A DNA stretch of 64,000 nucleotides from Agrypnia vestita (Eukaryota > Arthropoda > Insecta > Trichoptera > Phryganeidae): the NCBI GenBank assembly GCA_016648135.1, contig JADDOH010014753.1, positions 1 through 64,000 on the forward strand, in the 5' to 3' direction. The notes beneath the pieces were generated by a model. It saw only the letters and a program-made list of their open reading frames with translations. It had not been told where the DNA came from and ran no database searches. A program made the translations under genes and the position numbers. Position 1 is the stretch's first letter, and the number at the start of each line of letters is the position of its first letter. Positions 30,331 through 40,475 of this stretch are shown in pieces.

Positions 30331-31350
30331 AATAAAAAAAATTAAAAATTAAGAAAAACTTTTTTCCTTATAATTATATTTAAAAAAACACAAACAACCA
30401 CCTCTACAATGAGCTCTTTGCAAAAAATATGCAGTAATGAATAATATATCGATGTATTAGGTTTTTGTAGATTCAATTTTTAGAAGCCATTTTCTCAGTT
30501 CTTTGTTTTTTAGTTTGGGTTTTTGAGTTTGATGCGTTTTGCAGAAATACGTTCAATTATTGGTTATGAGTTATTAAAATCTGAATTTCAGTGTGGCGTT
30601 CAATCCTTTTTGACTACCTCCGAAGTGACGGGAAGTTAGTAAGTAAGTGCAGTATTCTGTCGCTACTTCGAATTTTGCGGCTTCATTCTATCGCGTTTTT
30701 TTTTTAATTGTCATTTGTATAACTTTTTGTATAAGTTATACTTTTAAAAGTTCTTACTGGATATCAAAATTAATATAAGATAACAACTGCGTATTAAAAT
30801 ACTTTTTTCAACGCGCGTACAAACGCTCCTTCCTTGCCGCTATAGAATAGTTCTTTATTTTACCACTTTTATAAAGTCTCCACCCACTGTTTTAAAATAT
30901 TTCTCGAAACTTTCGCAAAACGGTGAATCATTTAGTCAACATCCCGTGGATGATTAACCAAAATGTGATCTTTTTGGCGCTCTGATATGCCATTTTGGAA
31001 GGGTAAGTTTCGTATAAAGTAAAATTTTGTATGTTTTACCCATTATTGCGTACATCTGTAATAATAGGTAATACATACTAGTATACTATTATAGACTAGA
31101 GGGGTTTTATTTTATGTAGAAAAAGGTTAATACCCTTATTAAAATGTCGTAAATAGGTTTTCTATGCTCTGACTACGAAAATATTCAATTAATTAAAAAA
31201 GAATCCTACTTCGCGTAAATTCACTTATCGCGGTAGAATATGGAATGGATTAACCGCGATAAACGAGGGATTACTGTACTACTATTTGGTTAAGGATCCC
31301 AACCTTCAAGAATGCACAGCCTGCCGTATATAGGTTCTGCCGTATTGCAG
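30331..31350. other. AT-rich gene-free stretch
   Basis: No supported feature. Confidence 0.45.
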
Positions 31351-31357
31351 TCGTAAT

Positions 31358-31606
31358 TTAACACCACGATATCTCACAAAGCACGAACCTATTCATAATA
31401 TGGCCTTCAGCGTAACATCCAGGAAACACTGCCATACCGCGCCAACCCAAAGGGTATCCTGTACGAATTATTCTAGTGCACTCGTAACCCAGACTGCATT
31501 CAGCTTGAATCTCAGCCAGAGACCACAAATGTTCCCGCTGTTGGGAAATGATTTGAATACGACGCTGTGAGGTTTCACCGTTTTCCCAAATTTTCACACC
31601 CGCCAT
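31358..31606 (-). CDS. Unassigned open frame, 82 codons
   Basis: The minus frame encodes MAGVKIWENGETSQRRIQII ... WSLAEIQAECSLGYECTRII ... GWRGMAVFPGCYAEGHIMNR. Composition is even and protein-like, with several Cys and Trp, unlike translations of AT-rich noise. No domain is recognised and there is no clear splice signal. It may be an exon or a fragment of a mobile-element protein. Confidence 0.3.
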   Translation of the reverse strand: MAGVKIWENGETSQRRIQIISQQREHLWSLAEIQAECSLGYECTRIIRTGYPLGWRGMAVFPGCYAEGHIMNRFVLCEISWC

Positions 31607-31828
31607 AAGTGTGCTCCATAATTCAACCCGAATGAAATATAATCTGAGTAATACATTCTACATTCATATTTCAAATTATCTCTTTATCTTGTTTTTTGAA
31701 AATATCTTATTACCTATAAGATTATTATCAACAGTAGCTAGTAGCACAGTATACCCAGAACAGTAGTTTATCTCCGGCCTGTCGGCGAGTTATTAGCTTA
31801 CTAATGCCTTGACGCTAGGGTTGTCACT

Positions 31829-32190
31829 TTACTCGTAGCGTCTGAGATTCCGACATAAAGTAGACACGAAACTCGAATAAAATTCAATTTCTTTTATTTG
31901 TTCAAAAATTGATGTGCCGATTTTAATGTTTATGCGGTCCTTTTCGAACTCTTTGCGAAAGACCTGCTCCATCCTCTCTATATTGGCAACAAAGTCATGA
32001 GTAAATTTCGATCTGTCGCATAATTTCTGTAATAAGTGTACCTAGTTTCTGCACTTAAATTGCAAGAACGCTGATTAACATCAACGTAGACTTTTAAAAA
32101 CTCACAGTCTTTGTGATAATCAACACACCTTTTTAGCAAAGCACCACAAACATAAAAAAAGGCATTTTTTTCAGGAAGCGCATTTTTTTG
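31829..32190 (-). pseudogene. Transposase C-terminal fragment, THAP/P-element-like
   Basis: Minus-strand frames give NAFFYVCGALLKRCVDYHKD CEFLKVYVDVNQ, then after a frameshift near 32000, HDFVANIERMEQVFRKEFEK and SIFEQIKEIEFY to a stop at 31829-31831. The Y-x-C-G-x-L-x-K-x-C ... H-x-x-C pattern followed by an F...F helix resembles C-termini of THAP9/P-element-type transposases. One frameshift inactivates it. Family assignment is tentative. Confidence 0.5.
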
Positions 32191-32436
32191 TCTAAAGCGG
32201 CGGCTGCGAGCGCGAATGCCACCAAAGGCACGGCCCTTACTGCCGCCGCCTTGTGCCCCCATATCTATGTCAATGTGTGCGTCACAGTGCGTGCGTACAC
32301 GGCGCCGAGCAGAGCACGCACGCACACATTCTAATGGGTAGCGGACAGTTTGTATGAAGACGTATTACTGTTCTTAGTATACTGTGCTAGTAGTTGCAAC
32401 AAAATATAATTATTTTAGCTTACTAACTAATTAATC

Positions 32437-32920
32437 ATCACGCCGTTTCTCCGAATGCGTGGGCAGAGAGGATTGAGTGTCACATTCTTCTATATTGGCA
32501 CACCACTCTTGCTTCGGTTACATTCATATATATCCTCATACATCCTTTACGTTATTAAAGCTTTCAACAGAGCCATCCTCCAATTCTTGTAGTATCTGAT
32601 CGCGCCAGATCTTTTGTAGACGCCTTCTTTTCCTGCTGCCTTCAAAACCGCCTCGTATTTTTTCTTAACCTTCGTTTTCTCGCTCATACATTCCTCATGA
32701 CCAAATCTACATCTACTACGCGACAGTCAGCAATACAATCACTTCTAAATTATTCATTCCTCACTATATCGACTAAATACTTTCCACACAAGCGCCTTTG
32801 TGACTGCGTTTCCTCCGCATTCAGTCTACTTTCATTCCTTTTTTACTAATTCCATGCTTCACTTCCATACTACAGAGTGGGCACTTGAATGCCATTATGT
32901 ACCGCTAGTCTTTCTTTCTT
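32437..32920 (-). pseudogene. RTE-like LINE C-terminus, minus copy
   Basis: Colinear inverse of 9958-10450: begins with CATCACGCCGTTTC, includes AATTCTTGTAGTATCTGATC, and continues through the DRVRNE region to about 32920. Frames are broken. No RT core. Confidence 0.75.
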
Positions 32921-34600
32921 TCTTTAAAAAATTATTATTCGCCATTACTGCATTCAGAGCGCCATTTACTTTGTTTCCCGTAGTACCTCTCCTTTCGATA
33001 TCGTTCTCACCCTTGCCGTCTCTATTAAGGGGAAATACCTACCTACGAAGCGCAAGGAAAGGTAATTTTTGTGAATCTTTTTTAGAAAACCTATATAAAT
33101 TATGGTATTGATATTATGTCTACATCGAAGAACATATTTTTAAGAATATTTAAAATATATAAATTGGCGGAAATTTCTTGGGAATTATCGACTGCCAAAA
33201 AAAAGGTCTACCGCAGTGACCACTCCCATTTCGTCTGTAATCATCAGAATAAAAAACCAAAAAGATTTTCAAAATTGGCACCTTAATTTAGTCTTTGACG
33301 TAAGAAAATATCGAATTTTAACAAAATGGCCGGCGTTTAAATTTAAAGAAGCGTTTTTTGAGGGAAAATTCGAGTTTATTATGCCGATAAAATAAACGTC
33401 ACTTAAAAAAAATTCTGCGACAAAGACTAGATAATTATGTATAGAATAACTACTAGAAATTTCAAGTTGTTCGGTTCATTGGTTGCCGACATATTTTGGT
33501 CACCAATTTTCAAAACACGGTTTCAAGTAAAACGCGTTTGAAAATTGAGCAATAAATAAATTGCGAAATCTTTCAACTTACATAAAATCATCGATTCCAA
33601 GTCCAAAATATAAGTCCTCCATCTTGCTTAGAATTTCCATATCATCCTCATCTCCTCACAAACATAATAGAAACAGGTCTCACGTTTCTATTATGAAAGA
33701 GCCCGACTGGCAGCTACCTACGTGTAGCGCGGCGCCGTGTGGCGCGGCGCGTAATCAACAAAGAGATGCCACTATTATCATCTATAATGTTGTTTTTTTT
33801 TTTAAATTTTGCTTTCTGCAGACATTCTTATGACCTCAAGCTTTAAGAAAATGTTAAAATTAAATATAAATTTTTCCGAAATTTCTCAGTTGGTGTTAAC
33901 CTTAAACGTACTTCCCAAATATACAAATCTGTTCACTTCTTTGAAGCATTTATTGTTTACAATTACATCACACTAAGTCACACTTTCGTCTCTCTATTAT
34001 TTTATCATTTAATAATTAAAACACTTATGTATGAAGTTTCACTACCCAGCTTTTCCCGAAATTTGTATATGTATTGATTTATTCAATTTTAATTTCCATA
34101 TTTCACTGAAAAATACTGACGCTTGCAAGAAAGAAAATAACCGAAATAAATCAGTAGTTTTTTTTTTTCAAAAAATATGGAACAAATATCTTGTTTTTGT
34201 CAATTATTAGAATATTTCAATCTTTCATATCTCACGATGGAAACGACATTATGAGCTGAAAAATTTTAACCTAAACAATAAGGAAAACAGCCAATACTAA
34301 GCGTTTTTTTTTCTTTTTTTCCCGTTGAAATATATGGAAGAAATCATAGGCTTATTTTTAACAGTTTAAAGGACATTTCCAAAAATCATGTTGATCTAGA
34401 AATTCCAGACGGAATTAGCTGTGTAAATTTTACAAAGCCAGAGCGCATCTTTTGAGGTATTCAAAACTAAACTTCAAACACACATTACTTTTTTCAAACA
34501 AGCCCTATTATTAGGACATGAAATTTTAAAAAGATATTAAAGAGTTAAGGTTATTATTACGGTCGTCAGACATATTTATGTGTTAAATAAAATGATATCT
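32921..34600. other. AT-rich gene-free stretch
   Basis: No gene. A 12-bp inverted repeat (CATAATAGAAAC / GTTTCTATTATG) lies at 33663-33695. The CpG-rich GCGGCGCCGTGTGGCGCGGC is at about 33729-33748. Confidence 0.4.
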
Positions 34601-34609
34601 TGTACGAAC

Positions 34610-34740
34610 CGTATATTTTACCGAGAGGCAAATCTTGAGTCAAAAAATAGACTGAACTTCGCCATGATTGAACGTTCTCCTGATGACGCTGAATAAGACT
34701 TTAACGAAACGTGGAGATTTGCCTCTCGGTAAAATATACG
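34610..34740. mobile_element. Hammerhead flanked by 26-bp inverted repeats
   Basis: Arms 34610-34635 (CGTATATTTTACCGAGAGG...) and 34715-34740 are perfect inverses. Between them is a hammerhead-like core. The unit looks like a miniature version of the Penelope UTR palindromes, or a small fold-back element. Confidence 0.7.
34675..34718 (+). ncRNA. Hammerhead motif with cleavage-site G
   Basis: CTGATGA at 34680-34686, extra C, imperfect stem II GCTGAA / TTTAAC, GAAAC at 34706-34710, ACGT. Stem I TCTC / GAGA pairs. The cleavage-site base is G34713, which hammerheads do not accept, so this copy should be inactive. Confidence 0.55.
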
Positions 34741-34898
34741 ATAAAAATATATTAAAAAAATATATGTCGACGGTCCTTACGTATATTGTCGATTCTTCAA
34801 AAGTTCGATTTTCGTTTTACTTTATTTAAGATTCAAATTTTCTCTATATTTTAGTATTTTGTTTTAGATAGAAATGCGAACAAAGACTTCATCTACAG

Positions 34899-35111
34899 TT
34901 CTGTGTGTAGTTTTCTGGGATATTCTTCCGTGTACGTCTGACCTCTCTGGCCGACGTTCAGGATCCCAATGCAGAGTAAATCATCAGGGCTGATGTCTAA
35001 TAGACCCTGCATTGGAATCCGAAGCGTCGGTCAGAGAGATCAGATATACACGGCAGAATATCCCAGAAAACTACACACTGAAGATTCTGAACGGCCGTGA
35101 AAAGCTGAGAA
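34899..35111. mobile_element. PLE-1 type 3'-UTR inverted pair
   Basis: The left half is the inverse of the PLE-1 3' UTR (CTGTGTGTAGTTTTCTGGG). The right half is direct and ends GAACGGCCGTGAAAAGC. Both hammerhead cores are degenerate (GATCCTGAACG; GAAGCG). No coding part. Confidence 0.8.
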
Positions 35112-35175
35112 CATCTTCCCATGACATAGGGTACATAGATTGATACCTCTTTATTTTTAATGATGAGTATTTAAC

Positions 35176-35189
35176 AAAATTATTTATAA
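35176..35189. repeat. 14-bp target-site duplication, left copy
   Basis: AAAATTATTTATAA; exact direct copy at 36343-36356. Confidence 0.75.
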
Positions 35190-35283
35190 CTTCTTCTTCA
35201 AATGTAGCAAATTTATTTTATGGTAACATAATTATAATTAATATAAATTAACTTTCTTTAAACCACTTATTTATTGAAAAAAA

Positions 35284-35323
35284 TCAACATGTTTCAAAGC
35301 CAATGGCTTCTTCATCAGGAAAA
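35284..35323 (-). ncRNA. Hammerhead motif, left arm of PLE-2
   Basis: Minus strand CTGATGA (35318-35312), extra A, stem II GAAGCC-ATT-GGCTTT, GAAAC, stem III AC-AT-GT, cleavage base U. Stem I is weak (TC / GA). Same sequence as the right-arm copy. Confidence 0.6.
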
Positions 35324-35427
35324 CAGAAATAATATTTAAAAATCGAAGTATAGATCAAAATATTAAAAAGTGATATATGGAAAATGATAATATAAAGTAC
35401 CTTATTAACATGAAAATAAATTTAAAA

Positions 35428-36172
35428 TTATTTCGTAAAGATACATATACAGATATAGTTATACACAATTCTTCTAACCATCCATATTCTCAAAAATTGA
35501 CAACTTTTCATTCAATGTTAAATAGATTAATTAATATTCCATTATCTGTTGATAATTTTAATATTGAATTAAAAATTATTAAACAGATCGCGTTTAATAA
35601 TGGTTATGATAAAAAATTAATTGATATTATGTTAAATAAAAAATACAAGAAAATTTTTTTTAAATCTTTGTTTACCCTTCAATTTTTGATTCTGATAAAC
35701 ATTGGAGGAAAATTATATTTATAAATAATGAAATTTCTAATTCAATAGTTAAAAATATTTCAAATGTTATTCAACCAGCTTTTTATACTAATAATAAATT
35801 AAAAAAATACATATTAAATAATAAAGATAAGGATAATTTTTAAAAAAAATCGGGTGTTTATAAATTAATTTGTAATAATTGTGATTATTTTTATATAGGA
35901 AAAACGTGTAGAAACTTTGAAATTAGAATTAAAGAACACTTAAGGTGTTAAAATAGTAATAATTATTCTGAATTTGCTAACCATCTTTTGGCAACGGGTC
36001 ATTCTTTTGATATTAATAAGGGTTTACAAATTTTACATACAAATTATACAGAATCACAATTTGATAAATTAGAAATTTTGGAAATAAGAAAGAGTGTAAA
36101 TAGTAAATTGAATATTATAAATAATCAGGTCCTTTTTGCAAATAGTTATCTTTTAAATTTATTTTCATGTTA
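35428..36172 (+). pseudogene. PLE-2 RT C-terminus and GIY-YIG endonuclease
   Basis: The first part (to about 35724) encodes FRKDTYTDIVIHNSSNHPYS, HSMLNRLINIPLS and NGYDKKLIDIML, the region after the RT palm in Penelope-like proteins (compare YRKPTHTN... of PLE-1). After frameshifts come FYTNNKLKKYI, then [20 protein letters not shown] with the GIY-YIG signature, RIKEHLRC, a stop, EFANHLLATGHSFDI and a terminal frame ending at 36173. The RT catalytic core is absent. At least three disruptions. Confidence 0.85.
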
Positions 36173-36257
36173 ATTAGGTACTTTATATTATCATTTTCCT
36201 TATATCACTTTTTAATATTTTGATCTATACTTCGATTTTTAAATATTATTTTTGTTT

Positions 36258-36294
36258 TCCTGATGAAGAAGCCATTGGCTTTGAAACATGTTGA
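36258..36294 (+). ncRNA. Hammerhead motif, right arm of PLE-2
   Basis: CTGATGA at 36260-36266, extra A, stem II GAAGCC-ATT-GGCTTT, GAAAC at 36283-36287, minimal stem III, cleavage base U36292. Stem I has only two clear pairs, so activity is doubtful without tertiary help or dimer formation. Confidence 0.6.
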
Positions 36295-36342
36295 TTTTTT
36301 TCAATAAATAATTGGTTTAAACAAAGTTAATTTATATTAATT

Positions 36343-36356
36343 AAAATTATTTATAA
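36343..36356. repeat. 14-bp target-site duplication, right copy
   Basis: AAAATTATTTATAA, identical to 35176-35189. Confidence 0.75.
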
Positions 36357-36432
36357 TTTCTATATGATATTCTTTGGAATTCATTTTTTTATTTCTTTTA
36401 TGTACCAGTATTTATTTTTATTTTTTTATAAG

Positions 36433-36525
36433 TATGTTCTGAGAACACGATTACTGGATTTTGTCCACAGAGGGACAATTTTTAATAAAGATAAATTGTA
36501 GAAGTCTCACAGATACGAAGTTATT
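36433..36525 (-). repeat. Rep-A end fragment (minus)
   Basis: GAGAACACGATTACTGGATT and AGTCTCACAGATACG correspond to the 3' module of Rep-A in complement. Confidence 0.65.
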
Positions 36526-37049
36526 AATGTTTTTCATCCAATTTAATCTACTAAAAAGATTATCCAAGTATTTTATTTTACTTAGAAGTAAACACATTGC
36601 ACATTTTTCATTAATATTCATTAACTTTCGACATCACAAAGGAATAATATCGTATAATGATGAATAATAGTGTTGCCAGGATCGCAACTTATTCAATAAA
36701 TGAATAAGCGAATATAATTAATATCGGAGAACAATACACCTACACTACACCCCTGTGTTCGGTTAGCGTCTTCAGCTGAAGCGATTATGAATATCATCCA
36801 TCTTGTTTGCGATGTTGTTATCCCACTCCCGCCTCGGCTGTCTCCCTCACACCTCCAGAACCTTCGCGATATTTCGGCAGAAGCCTTAAATCCTTACCCA
36901 GTTACAAACTAACTAATGTCTTCTGCTAATGTTTCCTCAACTTAGAACCGCTGTCATTTTTTTCGAATCGCTTTATTTCATTTAATTGTTCTCCCCAAAT
37001 TGTGCGTACATCCGTTTTAATATTTCTTTTTTGTTAGTTTTTAACATTG

Positions 37050-37185
37050 TATACAGGATGTCTCATAGCTAAAAGCAAAAACAGGTGGATTCCAGTCTTG
37101 ATAATGCAAATTTTGATATTGCTTATCTCTATAACTATTGATATTAGGTCATGGTTGCTTGAACATTTTCAACTCATTATAAAAG
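37050..37185. repeat. Half copy of the fold-back MITE family
   Basis: TATACAGGATGTCTC, AACTATTGATATTAGGTCAT and TTGAACATTTTCAACTCAT match the right half of the element at 39074-39614. Confidence 0.7.
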
Positions 37186-37194
37186 CATGAGTAA

Positions 37195-37450
37195 TTACAC
37201 ACTATCGAAATCTTTCGGATGGTCCACCGGATTCTGGAAACATCGAGAAAGTAACATAACCTATAAAAAAGATCGACCGGCTACTGTGCACTCGATGTGT
37301 CAGAGTTTTCAGCAGACTATCATCACAGAAAACGGAACTGTGCAGCGGAGTGGCCAGCGCGTGTGTATATTCCAGCGATTGTAAATCAAGAAAGTACCTA
37401 CCGGCGACCGAGAAGCTTTCTAGTGCGAACCTGGGTAATTTAAGTTAAGT
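37195..37450 (+). repeat. LTR-like dispersed repeat copy
   Basis: Shares GATGGTCCACCGGATTCTGG, GGCTACTGTGCACTC, AATCAAGAAAGTACCTACCG and TTTCTAGTGCGAACCTG with 54.1-54.3 and 2.76-2.83 kb. Confidence 0.5.
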
Positions 37451-37489
37451 ATTTAAGAAAGGGACGTGACTTGAACAGATCAACTAAAT

Positions 37490-37640
37490 ACTTAAAGATG
37501 GTCCTCTTTGAAGCCTTAACAATCGTCGAGCTTGCATGCGAGGATGTATGAATGTGGATGAGGCGTGATAGTGTATCAGGACAATGTGTTACTCCATTAT
37601 CTCTGCCTACCCTTGTGGAGAAATGGCGTCCTGGTAAGAA
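37490..37640 (+). pseudogene. RTE-like LINE 3'-end scrap
   Basis: AAATACTTAAAGATGGTCC, CATGCGAGGATGTATGAATG and GGAGAAATGGCGTCCTGG are decayed versions of the end of the LINE at 9958-10450. Confidence 0.55.
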
Positions 37641-37839
37641 ATTGAGTTAGTAGTGTCTCGAGTCAATTAAACGAGTCGAATCCAAAACAAGCGTTTTTCT
37701 TCCAACCACGTGACTAGCTTTAGAAAGTTAGCTGGGATACATACAATTATTGAATTGTAATTACTCTTCAAAATCTCATTTGTTAAATTTCTAAATGTCA
37801 CATGTAAATGTAAAAAGGTGGCGCTTATGTTTTCTAATA

Positions 37840-37905
37840 AATAAAAGAAAATTAACTGCAGGCGTCCCACAAGTATCTGTACTATGCCCACTTTTATACG
37901 TTCAA
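37840..37905 (+). pseudogene. Jockey-type RT motif scrap
   Basis: A short frame KRKLTAGVPQVSVLCPLLY carries the AGVPQGSVLxPxLY signature of Jockey-clade reverse transcriptases with two changes. Sequence then runs into a (TTC)n microsatellite. Confidence 0.6.
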
Positions 37906-37911
37906 GTTTCT

Positions 37912-37941
37912 TCTTCTTTTTCTTCTTCCTCTTCTTCTAGA
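37912..37941. repeat. (TTC)n microsatellite
   Basis: Imperfect TTC repeats. Confidence 0.85.
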
Positions 37942-39070
37942 TCTATTGATCTATTCTGGAAGAAAGCTGTTACTCGTGTTACGTCGAGATCCAAGTGTCC
38001 CTCCATTATTTAGGCGGCCTTCCAGAAAGACGATTTCAGGCTTTTTTCTAAAATTTTCAACAATTTCGCATCCTTTACAAAACAGTTTGAGAAACGACAT
38101 CCCATAACCCTTTTATCAGAAGATAACCAGATCAGCTGTGAGAGAAGGATGTCAGAGATGATTAAGTCCTCTCAAGATCAAGATTAATTCTTGTATGGGG
38201 CGTCAAAACAATACACAACTACAGCCGCACGATCAGCACGCACACAGCCCCACGCACGGGGATGGCTTAATCAAGATCTTGAGACTTGCACGTGTTGAAG
38301 GTTTGCGGCAATATCTACGTCAGAGGTTGTCAATACGCGGCGTGTCAGAAGCTTCAACAAGACCCCGATTACAAACAGAACGGGTTAGCAACATACAGGG
38401 TAAACAGAGATTTATACTCTTACCATATACACACATAAAGCCTTAAGTACACATTACAAATAACTGTAAAATTTACTAAAAAAGGATAAAAAAGTTTTAA
38501 AAACGCAAAAAAATTGAAATCGTCAAACGAATTTCAATTTCAAAAAATCAAGTGACTGTTCTACTTGATTTTTTGAAATTGAAATTTGTGTCTCTACTTA
38601 CATTTAAAAATATTATTAACATATATGGCTTCTCATCCCATAAATGCATAACCACCAATCTAGGTCACAAAGACGCGCACACACACAAACGGGGCGAGTC
38701 TCCTGCGTAAACAAATCTGAGGCACACAGGTCGATGCCCAGAGCGTCGTTAGCACACACACAGCTAGACATCAAGAGAGTTCTTTGTTCTCAGAACATAT
38801 AAAAATAGCCAACGCCGTGTACGGGCATGTCAGTCCCTCAACTACCCCCGGCGTAGGCCGGAGGTCCTGTTCCGTCGAGTCTTTAACATTGTCTTTCTTA
38901 TCGTGATTATGTGTAACTTGTAATTTTTTATCAATAAATAAATTAATCACACATTCCACGACTTTGGAGAATTCCCGTTACATAACGGGTGGTGACCCTA
39001 AAGCAACTTTCTCCTCATTCATCCATCACCATAAATTGGTGAACACCGACGCTCACCTTTATCCCCAAAC
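37942..39070. other. Gene-free stretch with one strong hairpin
   Basis: No gene supported. Perfect 24-bp arms 38530-38553 and 38563-38586 (AATTTCAATTTCAAAAAATC...) form a hairpin with a 9-nt loop. Confidence 0.5.
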
Positions 39071-39073
39071 ATA

Positions 39074-39614
39074 TACAGGGTTATTTGTAAATCGTTAATA
39101 ACCTCACAGGACTATATTTCTGCCTTGATTATGAGTCGAAAATGTTCAAGCTATTATGACCTAATATCAATAGTTAAGGAGATATGCGACATCAAAGTTT
39201 GCATTTTTTTTCAATATTTCTGACTTATTTTTTGTAAAAAGTTGGACTATCATTACAGTAACTTATATCGAATATGAAAAATTCATTCCCTTTAATACAA
39301 GTCAATTAAAAAAATAAAAATCTTCGAATTCCAATTGGAAAACATTCCAATTGGAATTTTTCCAGGGCTTTTATCATTTTATTTAACTAGTATTGAAACG
39401 AATGAATTTTTCGCAATCAATATGAGTTACTGTAATGATAGTCCAACGTTTTATAAAAAATAAGTCAGAAATATTGAAAAAAAATGCAAACTTTGATGTC
39501 GCATATATCCATAACTATTGATATTAGGTCATAATAGCTTGAACATTTTCAACTCATAATCAAGGCAGGAATATAGTCCTGCGAGGTTATTAATGTTTTA
39601 CAAATAACCCTGTA
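39074..39614. mobile_element. Fold-back MITE, complete
   Basis: The whole 541 bp is an imperfect palindrome with arms of about 265 bp. Ends are TACAGGGTTATTTGTAAA and the inverse. TA sits immediately outside both ends (39072-39073, 39615-39616). The centre is near ATTCCAATTGGAAT. Half or partial copies lie at 27.5, 37.1, 47.3, 50.75 and 57.8-58.06 kb. Confidence 0.88.
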
Positions 39615-39896
39615 TATTGGTAAATGAAAGCAGTTGAAAAATTTTAAAAACTAATTTTCAGGCGTATTCTAAGAGGTATGTTAAATAATTCGGGAGAATA
39701 TCATATGTACCTACATCAAAAAGAATAATGCTAATATTCCATATTAAAGTATACAGGTACCATTACCAGCTGAGAAATTTGCGTATACTAACTAGTCAAT
39801 GAGATATTAACAGATGTTTCTAGCATAGGCCATTCAAATATACGAAAGGTTCCTTTAGTTCGAACACATAAATAGAACTTTCAAAAAATGGATAAT

Positions 39897-40032
39897 GTGT
39901 TGATGTTCTAACAATGTCATCACTTAAGCCAGCTCATGCAGGTTGTAAGCCCTGGGCCATCGTATAGAAAGACTTCCATGCACGTTTCTCGTATATAAAT
40001 AGCTTCGTGTCTGTAAGATTTCTATACCTCAA
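39897..40032 (+). repeat. Rep-A copy (plus), diverged
   Basis: ATCACTTAAGCCAGCTCATG, TTGTAAGCCCTGGGC and ATATAAATAGCTTCGTGTCT match the subtype also found at 58.8-58.96 kb. Confidence 0.65.
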
Positions 40033-40404
40033 CGCACTTCGCACAAATTTTTTTTAGTACTGCAGTAAAAAAAAATTAAATACGCACATATGAAAATGAT
40101 TTTTCAAAAGGGTACATTTTCACCCTTAAATATGATTAGTATTAATGCACCTACTAGAAACACAATGGTGCGTACAGTGTTTTTTGCGCCAATAATATTA
40201 CCAATGCGGAATATAACTCGCCGCTTTTGGAAATGATTTTTAAAAAGGTTGCGTTTATATTATTATTTTTAACTATTTTTCTGATTATAGTATATAGAGT
40301 TCCGCGTTTGAGCTTTCCACAATAAATGCTCGTCCACTAAACTTAGTCTTTCGGCAATGGTTGATCGGTTTTAGAATTCTTCCTGCAGCTGAAGTAGATA
40401 TATA

Positions 40405-40442
40405 TTACCCACCCCATATATACCTATATATGGGGTGGGTAA
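40405..40442. repeat. Perfect 18-bp inverted repeat
   Basis: TTACCCACCCCATATATA pairs with 40425-40442 around a 2-nt loop. Confidence 0.9.
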
Positions 40443-40475
40443 GTAGGGGGTGGGTAGGTATGGGGTGAACATTAA

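Larger units (their letters stand above)
35190..36342. mobile_element. PLE-2: Penelope-like element with inverted 3' end at its 5' side
   Basis: About 198-bp arms (35230-35427 and 36151-36348) are inverse copies containing the 3' end of the coding region and the 3' UTR with hammerhead. The left side starts CTTCTTCTTC, the inverse of a GAA-repeat tail. Between the arms lies a 5'-truncated coding region in plus orientation. A 14-bp direct repeat flanks the unit. It has the same plan as PLE-1 but with a much shorter inverted partner. Confidence 0.85.

Noticed and set aside
34899..35111. Target-site duplication for this small Penelope pair
   Set aside because: Only a weak CATCT match lies near both ends; not enough to call.
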